Positions 32,546-43,900 of a stretch of DNA of 64,000 nt are shown here, one piece after another; the first letter of the stretch is position 1; every line of letters begins with the position of its first letter. Position numbers and translations under genes: made by a program. Origin of the DNA: Astrothelium macrocarpum (taxonomy: Eukaryota > Ascomycota > Dothideomycetes > Trypetheliales > Trypetheliaceae); contig JAGEMR010000056.1 in the NCBI GenBank assembly GCA_021030915.1, positions 118,414 to 182,413 of the forward strand. The letters are read 5' to 3'. The notes under the pieces were generated by a model that made no database searches, was not told the DNA's origin, and worked only from the letters and a program-made list of their open reading frames with translations.

Positions 32546-32864
32546 GGATGGGAGGTGGGGGGGGGGGGAGCGGAGATGGTGGGGGTTGGGGGTTTGTTGT
32601 GTCTGCTTGGGTGGAGATTGGTTGGGAAGTGAGCGAGAAGAGAAGGATGATACGAGTAACGTTGATGTGTTGTTATGCGGAGGCTATTTTCTCTTGCAAT
32701 GCCAGATCGAAGCTAAGACGTTTCCGTCTTCTCGTGATTCTGACTACTCCAACAACGCCTGCTCCGTGATTGATGTGCCCCGTGATGCTTGATTTGCCTG
32801 GGTATACCAAGTCATACCTCCCGCCCTGAAATCCAATGCAAAATGCTTGTTGACTCAAGTTCAC
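32546..32864. other. Intergenic with G-tract, convergent cog5 / oxr1
   Basis: Holds a long run of G (13 or more) near 32560-32572 among other G-runs up to 32620, capable of G-quadruplex formation on the plus strand. No gene. Confidence 0.5.
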
Positions 32865-34093
32865 TTATACGCCAATATACCACAACTCCACGTTGAGGAT
32901 GTCAAACTTCGAGCCCTCGTCACTCAGCGGCTCGTTCCCAAATGTCGGACACGAGTCCGACACCCCCTTTTCTAGATTGTCGTTCAGCCATAATCCATAA
33001 TGTCCATCTCTGTGCATCAATAATCAGCTGCGGTGTTCATTCCATCCCAATCAAAAAGTTGACTACTCACCCTCCTCCTATACTCAAAAACCCCGTCTCG
33101 CAAAAAATCATATACTCATTCACCCCACTGTACGGAAAAGCCTTGAACCGAATCCTTTCGGGAGTACTCGTCCCACTTCTGGCCCCGCCATTTTCTCCCA
33201 TACCCGGCGGCACCAATGAAGTGCTACTCGAATTTGCGCTTCGGTGCTTCGCCTGCCCCACGGTCGTCATCCGATGCAGGTTCGTGGTATCGGTACTTGG
33301 AGGCGGTGGTAGCGAGGCTAGAGTAGGGAGCGCGGTGATGGTGGAGGCACGCCAGAGGAAGCATTCGCCGTTGCCGAAGAAGTGGGGCGAGGGGTGCGGT
33401 GCATCGGAGAGGTAGGCGCCGAAGATCTAAGAATGAGATTCTCGTATGAGTGGAATTCGGAAGTGGCTGCGGATCGTTGACAACAAAAGGGAGGTATGAA
33501 CGAATAAGAGGGAGTTCGGCACGGAGGTGGGGCCGAATGTCGAGGAGGGAGGGAGAATTGTGGGAACTTACACTGCCAGCGCCGTCTTTGACAACAATGA
33601 CGAACCCACCGCGCTTCCCACGATATTTCTCACATTGTTGGTATAGTGTGGCTAGACTCACGCCATCTCTTTCGAGACTGTAGACAAGGTCCCAGGATTC
33701 GACTAGTTGCAGTCGCGGGGGAACAAGTAATCGTATCTCTTCTGCCAATGTTCTTGTCAACGTCTTGTTTGCGCTTGAGTTCCATCCGCCAGAGCTGAGC
33801 GATAATGGAGAAAGGGGTGGAGGTTGGAAGGGCGAGGCGATTCGTTTCGGGGGGGTGTAGTGGCCGTCGATTGCTAAGGATTTTGGAGTTGATGAACGGG
33901 AGGAATATCGTGAATCGGATTTGCTACCGGCTTTAGGCGTGTGGTCAGGATCGGAGCTTAGTCGACGGAGAAGTGCGTTTACGGTGTATGAAACGGGATA
34001 GGGCAGGTGGGAGGAGACAAAGGATTGGGAGGATGACATTGAGTTTGACTGGGACGAGGAATTGGAAGAATGAGACTTTGATGAAAAGGACAT
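32865..34093 (-). CDS. oxr1: OXR1-type TLDc-domain protein
   Basis: 340 residues from exons 33572-34093, 33071-33426 and 32865-33009 (introns 145 and 61 bp). The first 90 residues are Ser-rich. The TLDc domain starts at LAEEIRLLVPPRLQLVESWDLVYSLERDGVSLATLYQQC and continues through GGFVIVVKDGAG, IFGAYLSDAPHPSPHFFGNGECFLW (exon 2), FKAFPYSGVNEYMIFC, and GHYGLWLNDNLEKGVSDSCPTF...FDILNVELWYIGV (exon 3). Family role: oxidation resistance and, in yeast, regulation of V-ATPase assembly. The exon 1 frame reads on for over 100 codons past its donor, so the unspliced reading gives a false C-terminus. Confidence 0.93.
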
Positions 34094-34446
34094 GGTGAAG
34101 AGTTGGTGGACCTGCTTAGCAGGACAGAATTCAGGCTTGAGATTATGTCATAAGGTCATGGTAGGGTGTAGAGGGATTGTTTCGAGGAACAGTTTCGAAG
34201 GGCACAGCGAGGAACGTGAAAGGTTACAGAAAACTGTCACCAAACTTACCTAATCACGCCTAATTACCCCTGACAGCAGGCTGCACTACCCCAGATTTAC
34301 GGGAATGGCGCAACACTAGCGACGTTAGCCGGCATACCTTACCTTGCCTAAAGAGATGAGCCGGAACTACTTTTCTAATGTTGAACTCAATTGAATAATT
34401 TTCATTGACATATCGTGATCAAGAACACAAAAAGTATTAGACCTTC
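34094..34446. other. Intergenic, oxr1 promoter and DUF4238 gene 3' flank
   Basis: 353 bp with no gene; nothing distinctive. Confidence 0.4.
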
Positions 34447-36825
34447 TCATTGCGGTTCCTTGTCGTAAGTCGGGTAGAGAATGTTGAATAAAATCTCTTT
34501 GAGCTCATGTAGCGTTTCGCCCGGCAATCTGTCACGAAGAAGGGCTTCTACATCTTCACGAACCTGAAACCTTGTGAGCAGCTCTAGATTTTGCTCTTTA
34601 TTCAACAGCGGATGCGAAAGATTTTCGAGACTAGGACCCAATAGAACCATCATTTTCATGACATCCGAATGCACCTCCAATGCTGGTATACCTGTTCAGT
34701 TTTCCTTGGTCAGTCATTGGTCCAGAATATCAGACTTTACGTTCTTACCGCATTCGCAGATGTTTTCTGGAGAAATAGAATTATCAGCACAGCTAGCAGA
34801 ATTGATCTGACCCGCTCTTACCTTCAAGTGCAAATCCAATTGTTTTACAAAATCTTTGAGCACCAGCTTTGTTCACGTCCATATTCGCGGACAAGTCGAT
34901 ATCAGGATTTTGAAGAAGAAAAGTATGCCTCACAGAAGCCATGTACATCAGATGGCATAATTTGCTCGGTTGAACGGCATGGCTTGCTGGACGTTGTTAA
35001 CGTAATGGCGATGCCGAACGAAGATGGAAAAGCTGACCTCTAGCAATCACATCTTCAGGGCCATCCACATAATCTTGATTGTCATCAACTACGTTTGTAT
35101 GCAACGACATGTCCATTTCTCGAATTCTCTTGACATAAAACCACATCCGACGAGCTGGTAATTGACAAAATAGATAGGTGAGCTTCCTGCGCACATCCTC
35201 TCGATAGCTTTCATCCATTCCTTTTGTCCACACATCAATCTTGATTCTCATCTTGATCATTCTTCGCGCTTGATCCATGTCTTTGAGAATCGCAATATCG
35301 CTTCCGCCTTGAAGCCTTTAGTTGGAATCGTATTGGTATTTAGGAAACACTTACCCAACTTTCTGTAGGTCTGCATGAATGCCGTTGGCTGTTTGGGTAG
35401 ATGCTCGACGAGAGAGCGCCCCATCGTCTCCAACAGATCATTGTTGGTCATTTCAATTCCCCCTTGTTGAGGGTATACCACAGACTTGGAGGAACCCAAT
35501 TCTCTAAGAATATTCTCAAGCTTTCTCAAATATGGAAGCGTCGATTCGCCTCTCAGGGTTTTGAGCCCTTGATCAGATGGCATTGTCAGGTAATACTCAA
35601 CAGTATTTCTCAGTGCTGAACGATTGGTGAATGCAATGACTCGGTTCTCGCCTGCGTTGTCCAGAAAGATGGAATTAATGGTATTGACGTGCTGCTTGGA
35701 AATTTTGAAGAAGGGAAAACAGAATTTATGATAAGAGCGCCGTGAGCCATCTTCACCATCCAGCAATTCGATACCCTGCTCACTCACATACGAGTAAGAA
35801 TTCCTGGGCTTTCTGATCGGAAGGTCGGAGAGCAAGGACTTTATTTCATGCGTTAGATATAAACTCCGGGTCCTTTCAAATTGCTCTTGTCTCCACTTTT
35901 GGATGTCTTGGTCTTTGTCCTCATCTGCATTTGGCAATAGATAACTTCGAAGTACCATCAGAAGTCTGGGGGAGATTAGAGAAAATTCATGAAACGATGT
36001 CCATGGCCCTGCTTTCTCTTGTCCTGTGATTGGATCGACACTAACTGTATTTGGTCCTTCAAATATACTGTGGCCATTCTCAGTTAGAAGAAATTCCACC
36101 TCTTGATCTTTTGGCGTACAAAAAGCAAGGTACATCATTTCCGTATGTATGATGAACCCTGCTGCGTCAGGAGGATAGAGCTTATCGAGCAGATCGCCCT
36201 TCCATCTCCCTTGAGTATCTACCTTTAGCTCGAGGATAACTTTGAGGCTGTGAAACCAGACGTCAAGAGCTTGTTTGAAGCCTTTCTCTTGCATATATTT
36301 CTCAAACTTCACTTTGTCCACTTCAGTGTAATTCCCGCCTCGATCGCCAACGAACCGTTTGTGCATTCCCTTTCCTCGATATTTCATGATGAAGAGGAAT
36401 TTTCTTAGAGTGTCTCTATCTGCGCGGGTTATCAATACAGCTTCTTGCCCAGAATCAAATGTTTTGCATATCCGGGAAATGATTCTAGCAGCTCCAGACT
36501 CGAGCTTGCTTAGTTCTCTTTCAAGGTAGTGTTGATCCGAAGCCTTGGTGAAGTCCCGGTACATATCTGTCAACCCAAAAGTCCGACGAACTGGAAACTC
36601 TGATAACTTTGGCTGATCATTTGAAAGGTCAATGATATCTAGAACCTTTTCATTTTGCTGGATCGCCGTTCTCTTCTTCCTGTTTCGACGATTAGAACCT
36701 TTTTTGCCGGAAGCTTGGTTTGATGAAATTTCGGGTTTCCTCGAGAAATTCCGCAAGATGAATTGCGGTATGAAATGATGGTACTGAGAATTCTCGGTAC
36801 TCAAGGATGTTTGTGTTGCTGGCAT
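34447..36825 (-). CDS. DUF4238 family protein (five exons)
   Basis: 722 residues from exons 35355-36825, 35038-35307, 34822-34986, 34749-34766 and 34447-34691, all joins phase 1. The N-terminal YHHFIPQFILRNFS box (His-x-x-Pro...LRxF) is the DUF4238 signature. The body has YRGKGMHKRF, MMYLAFCTP with EFLLTENGHSIFEGP, FHEFSLISPRLLMVLRS and FFKISKQHVNTINSIFLDNA, all typical of the fungal family. The C-terminal exons give a helical region (VNKAGAQRFCKTIGFALEENICECGIPALEVHSDVMKMM). Function unknown; a nuclease-like or phage-defence-like origin has been suggested for some bacterial members but nothing here proves it. A Lys/Arg-rich segment near residue 45 could act as nuclear signal. Confidence 0.85.
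34749..34766 (-). other. 18 nt microexon of the DUF4238 gene
   Basis: Flanked by canonical signals (CCAG before, GTAAGA after), it adds the six residues ENICEC-like between ALE and GIPALE. Skipping it keeps the frame (18 = 6 codons), so alternative inclusion is possible. Confidence 0.7.
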
Positions 36826-37171
36826 TGTGATTTGGCAGTAATCGAGTTTTGCACTTCGGTGTTTGGGCCATCGAAGTTTAAGACACCGGTAGGAACCGAC
36901 CTAAAGACACCTGTCATCCATCGTAGATCTAGGTACTCTTATTAATGGGCTATGTTACCCTTGTGTTGTAATCGGTATGGCAGTCAGCAACTGGCAGGTC
37001 ACACAAGCCAATTAAATGCTGCGGGGTTCCCTTAATCGTCAGATACACTCGTTACTTGCGAGTGACACGATAGTTCTATGTCTGACCGGGTATTCACATC
37101 GATGGTAAGATTGCCAACGCATCGTTCCAACTTATTGTAAGCCTCCTCCATTGATGTCCGCAACAGCCGGG
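36826..37171. other. Intergenic, DUF4238 gene promoter
   Basis: 346 bp between the DUF4238 start and the trm10 stop; no gene seen. Confidence 0.4.
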
Positions 37172-38440
37172 TCAGGGGGGAATTGCAGCAATGCCATTCC
37201 CAGCATGTCTTGTATCTTCATTAGACGAGCTGTCTCCAACTAGACCATTGCTGCTCTCGGATTCGTTGGCTCGAGCCTCCTCGGATTTCTCCTGCTCCTT
37301 CAACTGACCACCTTTTCTTTTTGGCATAACCTGTAGAAATGCTTCACCCCAATCGCCAGACTCCAACCATTTCACTAGCATCTCTGATACATGATTGGTA
37401 GTAAGGACCTTCCGACTATTCATGACCATGAAATCTCCAATAGGTAGTTGCGCTGTCTTGATCCCTCGATCCATGGCTCGCTTGTAGCAAACCCCCTTAT
37501 GCCTGTTTTTGTCCACCAAACCTCCGATGATATAGGTGCTGTAAGGCTTGAGCTCGTTCAAAATATTATCGCTCTCGCTAGACAGATAAACGACCTCTCC
37601 CTGCTCTCTGAGAGCTCCTTGAGAGGTCGCGTTGTTGGTATATTTCTGGAAAATACCCTCAAGTTTTCCACCATCCTCACCAGCCATCCACTCTTTCGCC
37701 TGCTTAGAAGCCTCAACAAAATCCTCTTCAATCCATCTCACTCCCTTCCAGGATTCATGGTCCTTTTTCAGGAGAGTATCAAACCTATCTTTCAGAAAGC
37801 CGCCCCAGGATGACACCGCCAGGTGAGCATTGAACATTGTATTTTTGTTATCTGAGTAACATCGCGTGACCTGGTTACCAAGTGAGACTCGTTCATTTTC
37901 CTTCATCAGATTGTCAAAGCCACAATCCAGGACGATAGTAATGGGCAATTGCACGCGACGTTGCTTTTTATTGTCGTGATTTTGTAATTCATCCTTCGTT
38001 CCGGATGAACCAGAGTCTGGATTTGAAGCTTCAGCAGCTTTGGCAGCGCGCTTTAGCTCTCGCTTTTGCGCCACCTTTTCTTTTCGTTTTACCTTTCGTG
38101 CCTCTCGGAGATCTTCGAAGCGCTGCTTTTTACGTAGCTTCCTTTGCTGATTCTTAGAAAGTGGTTTGGGCTCAGTTTGGCTGTGGCCATTCTCACTGGG
38201 CCCATCTGGCGGATTCTCTCCATCGATGGGGTTGAAGTCAATATCTTGATTTGTGCCAGAACCTAATGACTTCCCAACTTCGTCGTGCTCAACAAAGTTT
38301 TCAGCAGTCAGTTCGTTCAGCTCACGTTGTTCAGGGTGCCAAGTTGAGTGTTCACAATTGTCAATCCTTTTAGATGAGTCATCCTCAGAGCTGTCACAGG
38401 AGAGTTTCTGGGTTTTGTTAGGCCGCTCCCCGCTGTCCAT
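37172..38440 (-). CDS. trm10: tRNA (guanine-9-N1)-methyltransferase Trm10
   Basis: 422 residues. SPOUT-class enzyme that methylates G9 of tRNAs using SAM. A Lys/Arg-rich N-terminal helix (LSKNQQRKLRKKQRFEDLREARKVKRKEK) probably binds tRNA. The catalytic domain runs from LPITIVLDCGFDNLM through YLSSESDNIL, YIIGGLVDKNRHKG (knot loop with the conserved Asp and Arg) and TAQLPIGDFM...VLTTNHVSEMLVKWLESGDW. The acidic Ser-rich tail is variable. I start at 38440 (MDSGERPNKTQK): the frame is open further up to 38662, but that part reads as promoter DNA of the divergent gene and is not conserved-looking. Confidence 0.93.
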   Translation of the reverse strand: MDSGERPNKTQKLSCDSSEDDSSKRIDNCEHSTWHPEQRELNELTAENFVEHDEVGKSLGSGTNQDIDFNPIDGENPPDGPSENGHSQTEPKPLSKNQQRKLRKKQRFEDLREARKVKRKEKVAQKRELKRAAKAAEASNPDSGSSGTKDELQNHDNKKQRRVQLPITIVLDCGFDNLMKENERVSLGNQVTRCYSDNKNTMFNAHLAVSSWGGFLKDRFDTLLKKDHESWKGVRWIEEDFVEASKQAKEWMAGEDGGKLEGIFQKYTNNATSQGALREQGEVVYLSSESDNILNELKPYSTYIIGGLVDKNRHKGVCYKRAMDRGIKTAQLPIGDFMVMNSRKVLTTNHVSEMLVKWLESGDWGEAFLQVMPKRKGGQLKEQEKSEEARANESESSNGLVGDSSSNEDTRHAGNGIAAIPP

Positions 38441-38721
38441 AATAGCGTAGAGGATTGTGTGACAAGACCTAATTTTAGAAAAATCTAGTGAAGGGTGAGT
38501 TTGGTGCAATATTTTGACAATATGAAAGGCCTGATCCGCTCCGCCCGATGTTAGTAGTGCCTTTGCCGCTACGGAACTTCCGCTCCGCTCTACTCGTGAA
38601 CCTTCGCGGATAACGCCTTGACACCATCTTGTCATAAGCGTAAAGGTCGATCTTCTCTGCAAGACCTACTCTCCACAATATCTCCCAATTCATTCGGTGT
38701 TATCTTAAGGTCGCAGCAAAA
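38441..38721. promoter_or_regulatory. Divergent promoter, trm10 / NDUFA13
   Basis: 281 bp between divergent starts. No clear element. Confidence 0.45.
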
Positions 38722-39192
38722 ATGCCTCAAGATATGCCGCCCACGGGCGGCTACGAGCCTGTCCAATACAAACGCAATCTCCCGGCTCGAGGCTTCAGAG
38801 CGTCATACTACCTCATTGGCATCTCAGTCATCATGACATATGGCTTCTGGAAGTTAGGCATAGGCATAAGGGAAAGAAAGTACGTCAAATAACCTGTACA
38901 AAACTGGAATCGCAATTGCCTGGACTGACACCAAAATAGTGAGCTTGGCCGTGAAAAGATGTGGTCACGGATACATCTTATTCCCTTATTACAAGCAGAG
39001 GAGGATCGGGATCAAGTGAGACGGTACTTGGCAGACAAAGCACGAGAGAGAGAGCTTCTAGGGACGGAAACGAAGGTCTACAATACTGATCGGTACGTAG
39101 CGGCTACAACTGTTTGTCAAAAGATTGATGTTGATTTTCTTAGCTTTGTGAGGCCTACATATGCCGTTTCACCTAAAGACGTGACAAAATGA
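38722..39192 (+). CDS. NDUFA13: Complex I subunit NDUFA13/GRIM-19 (B16.6)
   Basis: 119 residues from exons 38722-38879, 38940-39092 and 39144-39192 (introns 60 and 51 bp). Accessory membrane-arm subunit of mitochondrial NADH:ubiquinone oxidoreductase. The N-terminal YKRNLPARGFRASYYLIG leads into one membrane helix (residues 26-48). This is followed by RNELGREKMWSRIHLIPLLQAEEDRDQVRRYL, the family's hallmark helix, and a last micro-sized exon coding RFVRPTYAVSP. Too short in each exon for a plain ORF scan to find whole. Confidence 0.95.
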
Positions 39193-39685
39193 GAGACGAT
39201 ACGTTCTTCTCTACCAGATCCCGGTAACAGCCACGAAAGGGTGGTGTGGGAACAACACGAGGTGTTTGCATTGTACATATACCAAAGCGCCAAATTTTCG
39301 GTCTCATTCAATGAGCCGCGGCGTTGAACGTCTAATCTATCGTCCCTGTATAACACAAGGACGAGGGTCCCACAAAGAGAGCTCTGTCCGATGAATAGAG
39401 CATTATCTTGGAACCCGAGCAATTGAAATGATAACCATTCATAACCGACCCAGCTCTAAAGCGATTTGATAGAGCAAACTCAGTTTTGAAGTGCGACCAT
39501 CGGCTGCCAACTCATTAGATCTATTACCTGAATTAAGGAACAGGGTTTGCTCCCAGAGGCGGCAGCATACGGAACAGCTGACTTTCCACGGTTCTAATTA
39601 GTTATGCATGACAGTTGTCCTCCGGATTGTATTTTGACGATTCGTAGTCCATTGAAGACAGGCTGGAGGGTAGGGTGAGATAATT
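39193..39685. other. Intergenic, convergent complex I genes
   Basis: 493 bp of 3' flank between two convergent complex I subunit genes; nothing else seen. Confidence 0.4.
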
Positions 39686-40435
39686 TTAATGCGCAGGGGC
39701 GTTCGGTGGGGGCAGGTCGATTCCGTAATTTTCCTTGATTCTTTGACGTCTCCTCTCCTCATAACCAGGCCCGTGAATACCTCTTCCCTCACCGAGCGCC
39801 GCAATTGTTTCTTCGATCGGTCTCCGGCGATCCTTCCTAAGGGATTCTTTATGTGCGACCTCATCCGCTTCCGGATCCCGTTTAAACCCACTTAGGGAAC
39901 CTCCTGTATAATCAAGAATCCCAGCAACGACTGCCAATGATGCTCCATAGCCCAGAAAAGCAGGCATCGTGCCAGCTACCAAGACATCAGCTTTGTCAAG
40001 ACCATAACTGTGGCTTTGTGTAACTCTACCTCGCAGTCCAATCATAGAACCGGAGAAAAATGCTCCTAGTGTTGTATTCCAATGGTCATCCTTCGCTCTC
40101 AGGTTTGCAGAAGCACATTTGACGAATTCATAGGATGCTCCCATCGCAGCTGTCTGCTGTTAGCAACAGACTGCAGTTGAACTGGGGGTGTCTGCTATAC
40201 CAAAGACTGCGATGGTGCCTCCAGAACGTGTAAAAATACCCATGGCGCCGATATTTTGCTTTGATAATGTATTTTGTATGGCAGAGACGGTAGTTCCAGC
40301 CAAGGTGGTAATGGCAGTAGCCTGGTATCATGAATTAGCCTGGGTCAAGCGGCGCCCACAAGATAGCACGCGAACCTTCATAGTAGAGCCAATGGCATCT
40401 TTAGGATGGTAGACAAGCTCCTCTGAGTCTGCCAT
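39686..40435 (-). CDS. NDUFA11: Complex I subunit NDUFA11-like (B14.7 / 21.3 kDa)
   Basis: 214 residues from exons 40376-40435, 40201-40321 and 39686-40149 (introns 54 and 51 bp). Tim17-like four-helix membrane-arm subunit. Seen: YHPKDAIGSTMK / ATAITTLAGTTVSAIQNTL, GIFTRSGGTIAVFAAMGASYEFVKCASANLR, DDHWNTTLGAFFSGSMIGLRGR, and PAFLGYGASLAVVAGILDYTGGSL. The C-terminal matrix-side tail ends in GIDLPPPNAP. Exon joins fall exactly within these conserved runs. Confidence 0.93.
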
Positions 40436-40915
40436 TGGCGCTGTCGAGCGGGAATTATTGAGTTTCAGTAGACAGTATCCGTATACCGGGAGAGGAAGGC
40501 GGAGGGTACGGAGCAAATGGCAAAGAGGTTGATGCACCTATTCAAAGCTTTGCGGCCCGAGCCACCCCGGACCTCGTACAGCTTTCGAGATGGTTTGGCA
40601 AGCAGCAGAAATCAGTCAGCACCACATTGCGTTTTAGGACATATCATTCTACGAGGTAAGCCTATGTAGCTACCAATACAGGTGTGCTCAGGCTCAGTGC
40701 GTCCGTTCTCCACTCATGAGGTGATGTGTGCTTCACATTTTTGAGCTGCCTGATGCTCAAGGAGGACCCTATGAAGCTATATCAGTGTTGCAGTGAACGC
40801 TCACGGAACGCCGTGTCCAACCGGTGGGGCTCTTGTAATGTCTTCACATGTTGCTCGCGCTGGTAAAGACTTCTTGCTCTTCTTTTCCTCGTGAAACACA
40901 ACGCTAAAGGCCGTG
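40436..40915. promoter_or_regulatory. Divergent promoter, NDUFA11 / ubp2-like
   Basis: 480 bp between divergent starts; no coding signal and no named element. Confidence 0.4.
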
Positions 40916-43900
40916 ATGGAATCAGGAAAGACTGCGCCTCGACTCCTGGAAGACCTACTAAGTCTCGACCCACGAACCGCCTCGATAGGGAAGAATTTGC
41001 TTGCAGATCCTGCTCCGATTTACGATGATTCGCACAGCTACGTTCCACGACTGCCTCCAAAAAGCTGCCGTCATCTGTACACCATCACCCATCTGCAAAG
41101 CGCAATACCTCTTCTTGATACTGGACCCGGACAAGATACCAAATGGCGGGTCGCATCGGTGTGTCAAAACTGCCGCTGTCACCTCACTTTGACAATCGGT
41201 TTTGAAGGAACTTCAGCCACGAGTTCGCCATGCCCGAATGCAGAGCACCCATTGCACTTTTTTGTTTTACGGTCTCGAAGGGAGCCGCAAGAGCCCTGGA
41301 CATCTGAAAGCTTCAGCTGCAAAGCTCGAGAACGCGAATATTCTTTCCAATGTGTCTCTCCATCATGTTCAGCAACGGTGTGGATCAATCTGTCTCCTCC
41401 CAGATTAACCTCAGAGCAGATAGATCTGCTTACTAACTCTTATAATCTGCGGTCGAGATACGAAGCTGCCATCGCCGCCGATCCCGGAAGGAACTTTGAA
41501 GAAGCCAATGGTGCACTGGCGTTGTACAGGCTTCGGACGTATTTGCGAGACAGTCTTGATTTGAAGTCCAACAGGTCTCACTTTCCAAAAAAGAACCGAT
41601 TCTTCATATCAACCTTCGGTCAAGACTGTGATGGATACTTGCGCTCAATCGGCTTTACTGACGAGGATGATGCTGATGAAGGACCGATCTGGCGGATTCC
41701 AAGGCCGCCTCCGAAAGATGATGCATTCGATCAAACAAGCCACCGAGCCTTTCTCGAGGATCTGATGGAGGAACTTTGCATTCTGACCACCAAAAGGCCT
41801 TTGTTAGAGAGACAAACTGTAAAGAATCTTGTGTATCAGCCATTGCAGGCCCGAAGAGACCTTGAAAGAGTATTGGGAATGCTGGATTGTGAGCGATCGA
41901 TGCGAACCATTTTGTAGATGATGCTGATTGCTTTTGCGTAGATGAAAGAGCCACTTCCTCGAGAAAATATGATCCTAATACGCCAGAACATCCGTAAGTC
42001 TTGTCTTTCTATAGAGTTCAAGCTCCCGTCTGCATAGATTTCCGTGGCTTTTGCACCTCTGATAGTGGTCTGCCTCTGAATTGGCCATTCTCCTTTTGTA
42101 ATCTCTTGTAGATAATTAGTTGACTTTCTCGCCTCTCCTATGCGGTACACTCTGTCTAGCACCTGAACGCATGTAACTAACGTGTCCGTAGCTATTATGC
42201 ATCATTGGGTGCTGTTGCAGACTTTTCTGATAATCTTTTATTGTATTCGTATGACTGCCAAGTCGAGTGCGATGTAGGAAATAGCCCGTATTACTTTGAA
42301 TGTTTGCAAGACCTTGCAAAGGGGAGAAAAAGCGAGGCCTTGCAAACTAAAGTTGCTACGCTTGCTTCTCAGGACCAGCTTAGCCGTAAAGATGTCGCGA
42401 AAGCGTACCAATATTTTGGCATCAACGAGAAGCATCTAGGGGTCATCACCGACGATCACATTCTTGGACTTTTCCAATCTCGGTTGCCTGATATTGGACC
42501 ATCCCAGGAGAGCGAGATGCGAGAGATGCTTCGGATACTAGCACGCGTTCGCAACAGCGAGTCATTGTCTCATGCTGCTTCAGATAGTAAGTCGGTATTG
42601 CTACATCTCCCTGGATGCGGTCACTAACGATTTGGGTTGCAAGCTATCGAAACTTATAGTCAGGCACTCTCCTGGCTTGGTGCAGAGGAGTCTACAGCAG
42701 ACGACTTTATCCTGACTTTGTTTAAAATGAAGGTGTGTTGTCTATTTTCTGCATGTCACTGTAGGCAGCACCAATGAGGGTGGCTTTTTAAACGCGTCAC
42801 TTTGTTTGCATAACAATGCTCTTTTTCCACCACCCCTCCACCTCGCCTTAACTTTCTTGCACTCAAACACTCGCACACACTTTATAGCAAAGTGGCATTC
42901 CTAACTTAGTACATAGGTTGACGAGAACGCGGCACTTCGTGAAACAGCACAAAAGGCAGTCAAACTGATTGCCAACGAAAGGAAAAGCGAAGGCCTTGAG
43001 AACTTCTTGTTGACAGGCGAAATGAGTTATCCAGAACTAGACCCGGCTGAGGCCTATCGCATCCTCGATATCCCTGATCGCACACTTGATGACGATTTCA
43101 TCGTCAATGTCTACGAAACAAGAGTGCAGGACGCGCCCTCACGCGAGATGGAGTTTTTGCGCGCCCTCAAAGCCATTGCCAAAGAGAAGGGAAGTCGACG
43201 ACTTGCTGGGGTCGTCGGTTTCGGCCAAAATTTCATCATGTCCCCCATTGGTCCCCCAGTCTATGAATCCCCTGTAGGTTTGCACAATCTGGCTGTTACT
43301 TGCTATCTGAACAGCGTTCTTCAACTCTTCTTCTCCTTGAAACCATTTCGCGAAGTAGTCCTGAACTTCGACCGCCTCAAAATGGATATTACACCAGCCG
43401 CTCTGCAAGTCAAGCGGGTTGGATCTGCCATTCGCACAATCGAGGAAGTAGAGCTCTCGCAACAATGTAAGCTTTCAATCATCCATCAATTCATCTATCG
43501 GCTAACAACTTTAGTCACATATGCGTTAGGAGATCTATTCAGAACTATGATCCATACAGAGGAACGAGTGGCAAAGTACGATACGGAGCTTGCACGTCTT
43601 GCTCTCGTTATTCTCTCCAAAGATCTCATGACTCGTCGCCGTTCTACAGTCAGCGGAGATCGACCAAAACTTGCAGAAGACATTCAGAATGAGCGCCAGT
43701 TGCAATCCGTGCCTGAGGTCGAACAAGATGGTTCTCAGCAGGATTCCACGCCTCAGTTAACAGAGAATCAATCCTCTAGCCAGGACACGCTTGTCGACGT
43801 TTCTCTGGCAGAGCCTGCTGGTTTTAAAGAGTTGAAAGACGTGAGCATGACTGACGTTGACACAATGCAGGCTGGAATTTCAAAGGACGATAAACTGTCG

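Noticed and set aside
38441..38662. N-terminal extension of Trm10 (74 more codons)
   Set aside because: It reaches almost to the divergent complex I gene, has no Trm10-like sequence, and a good ATG lies at 38440.
41889..41917. 29 bp intron in the ubp2-like gene
   Set aside because: Too short for splicing. The AG at 41940-41941 gives a 53 bp intron in the same phase.
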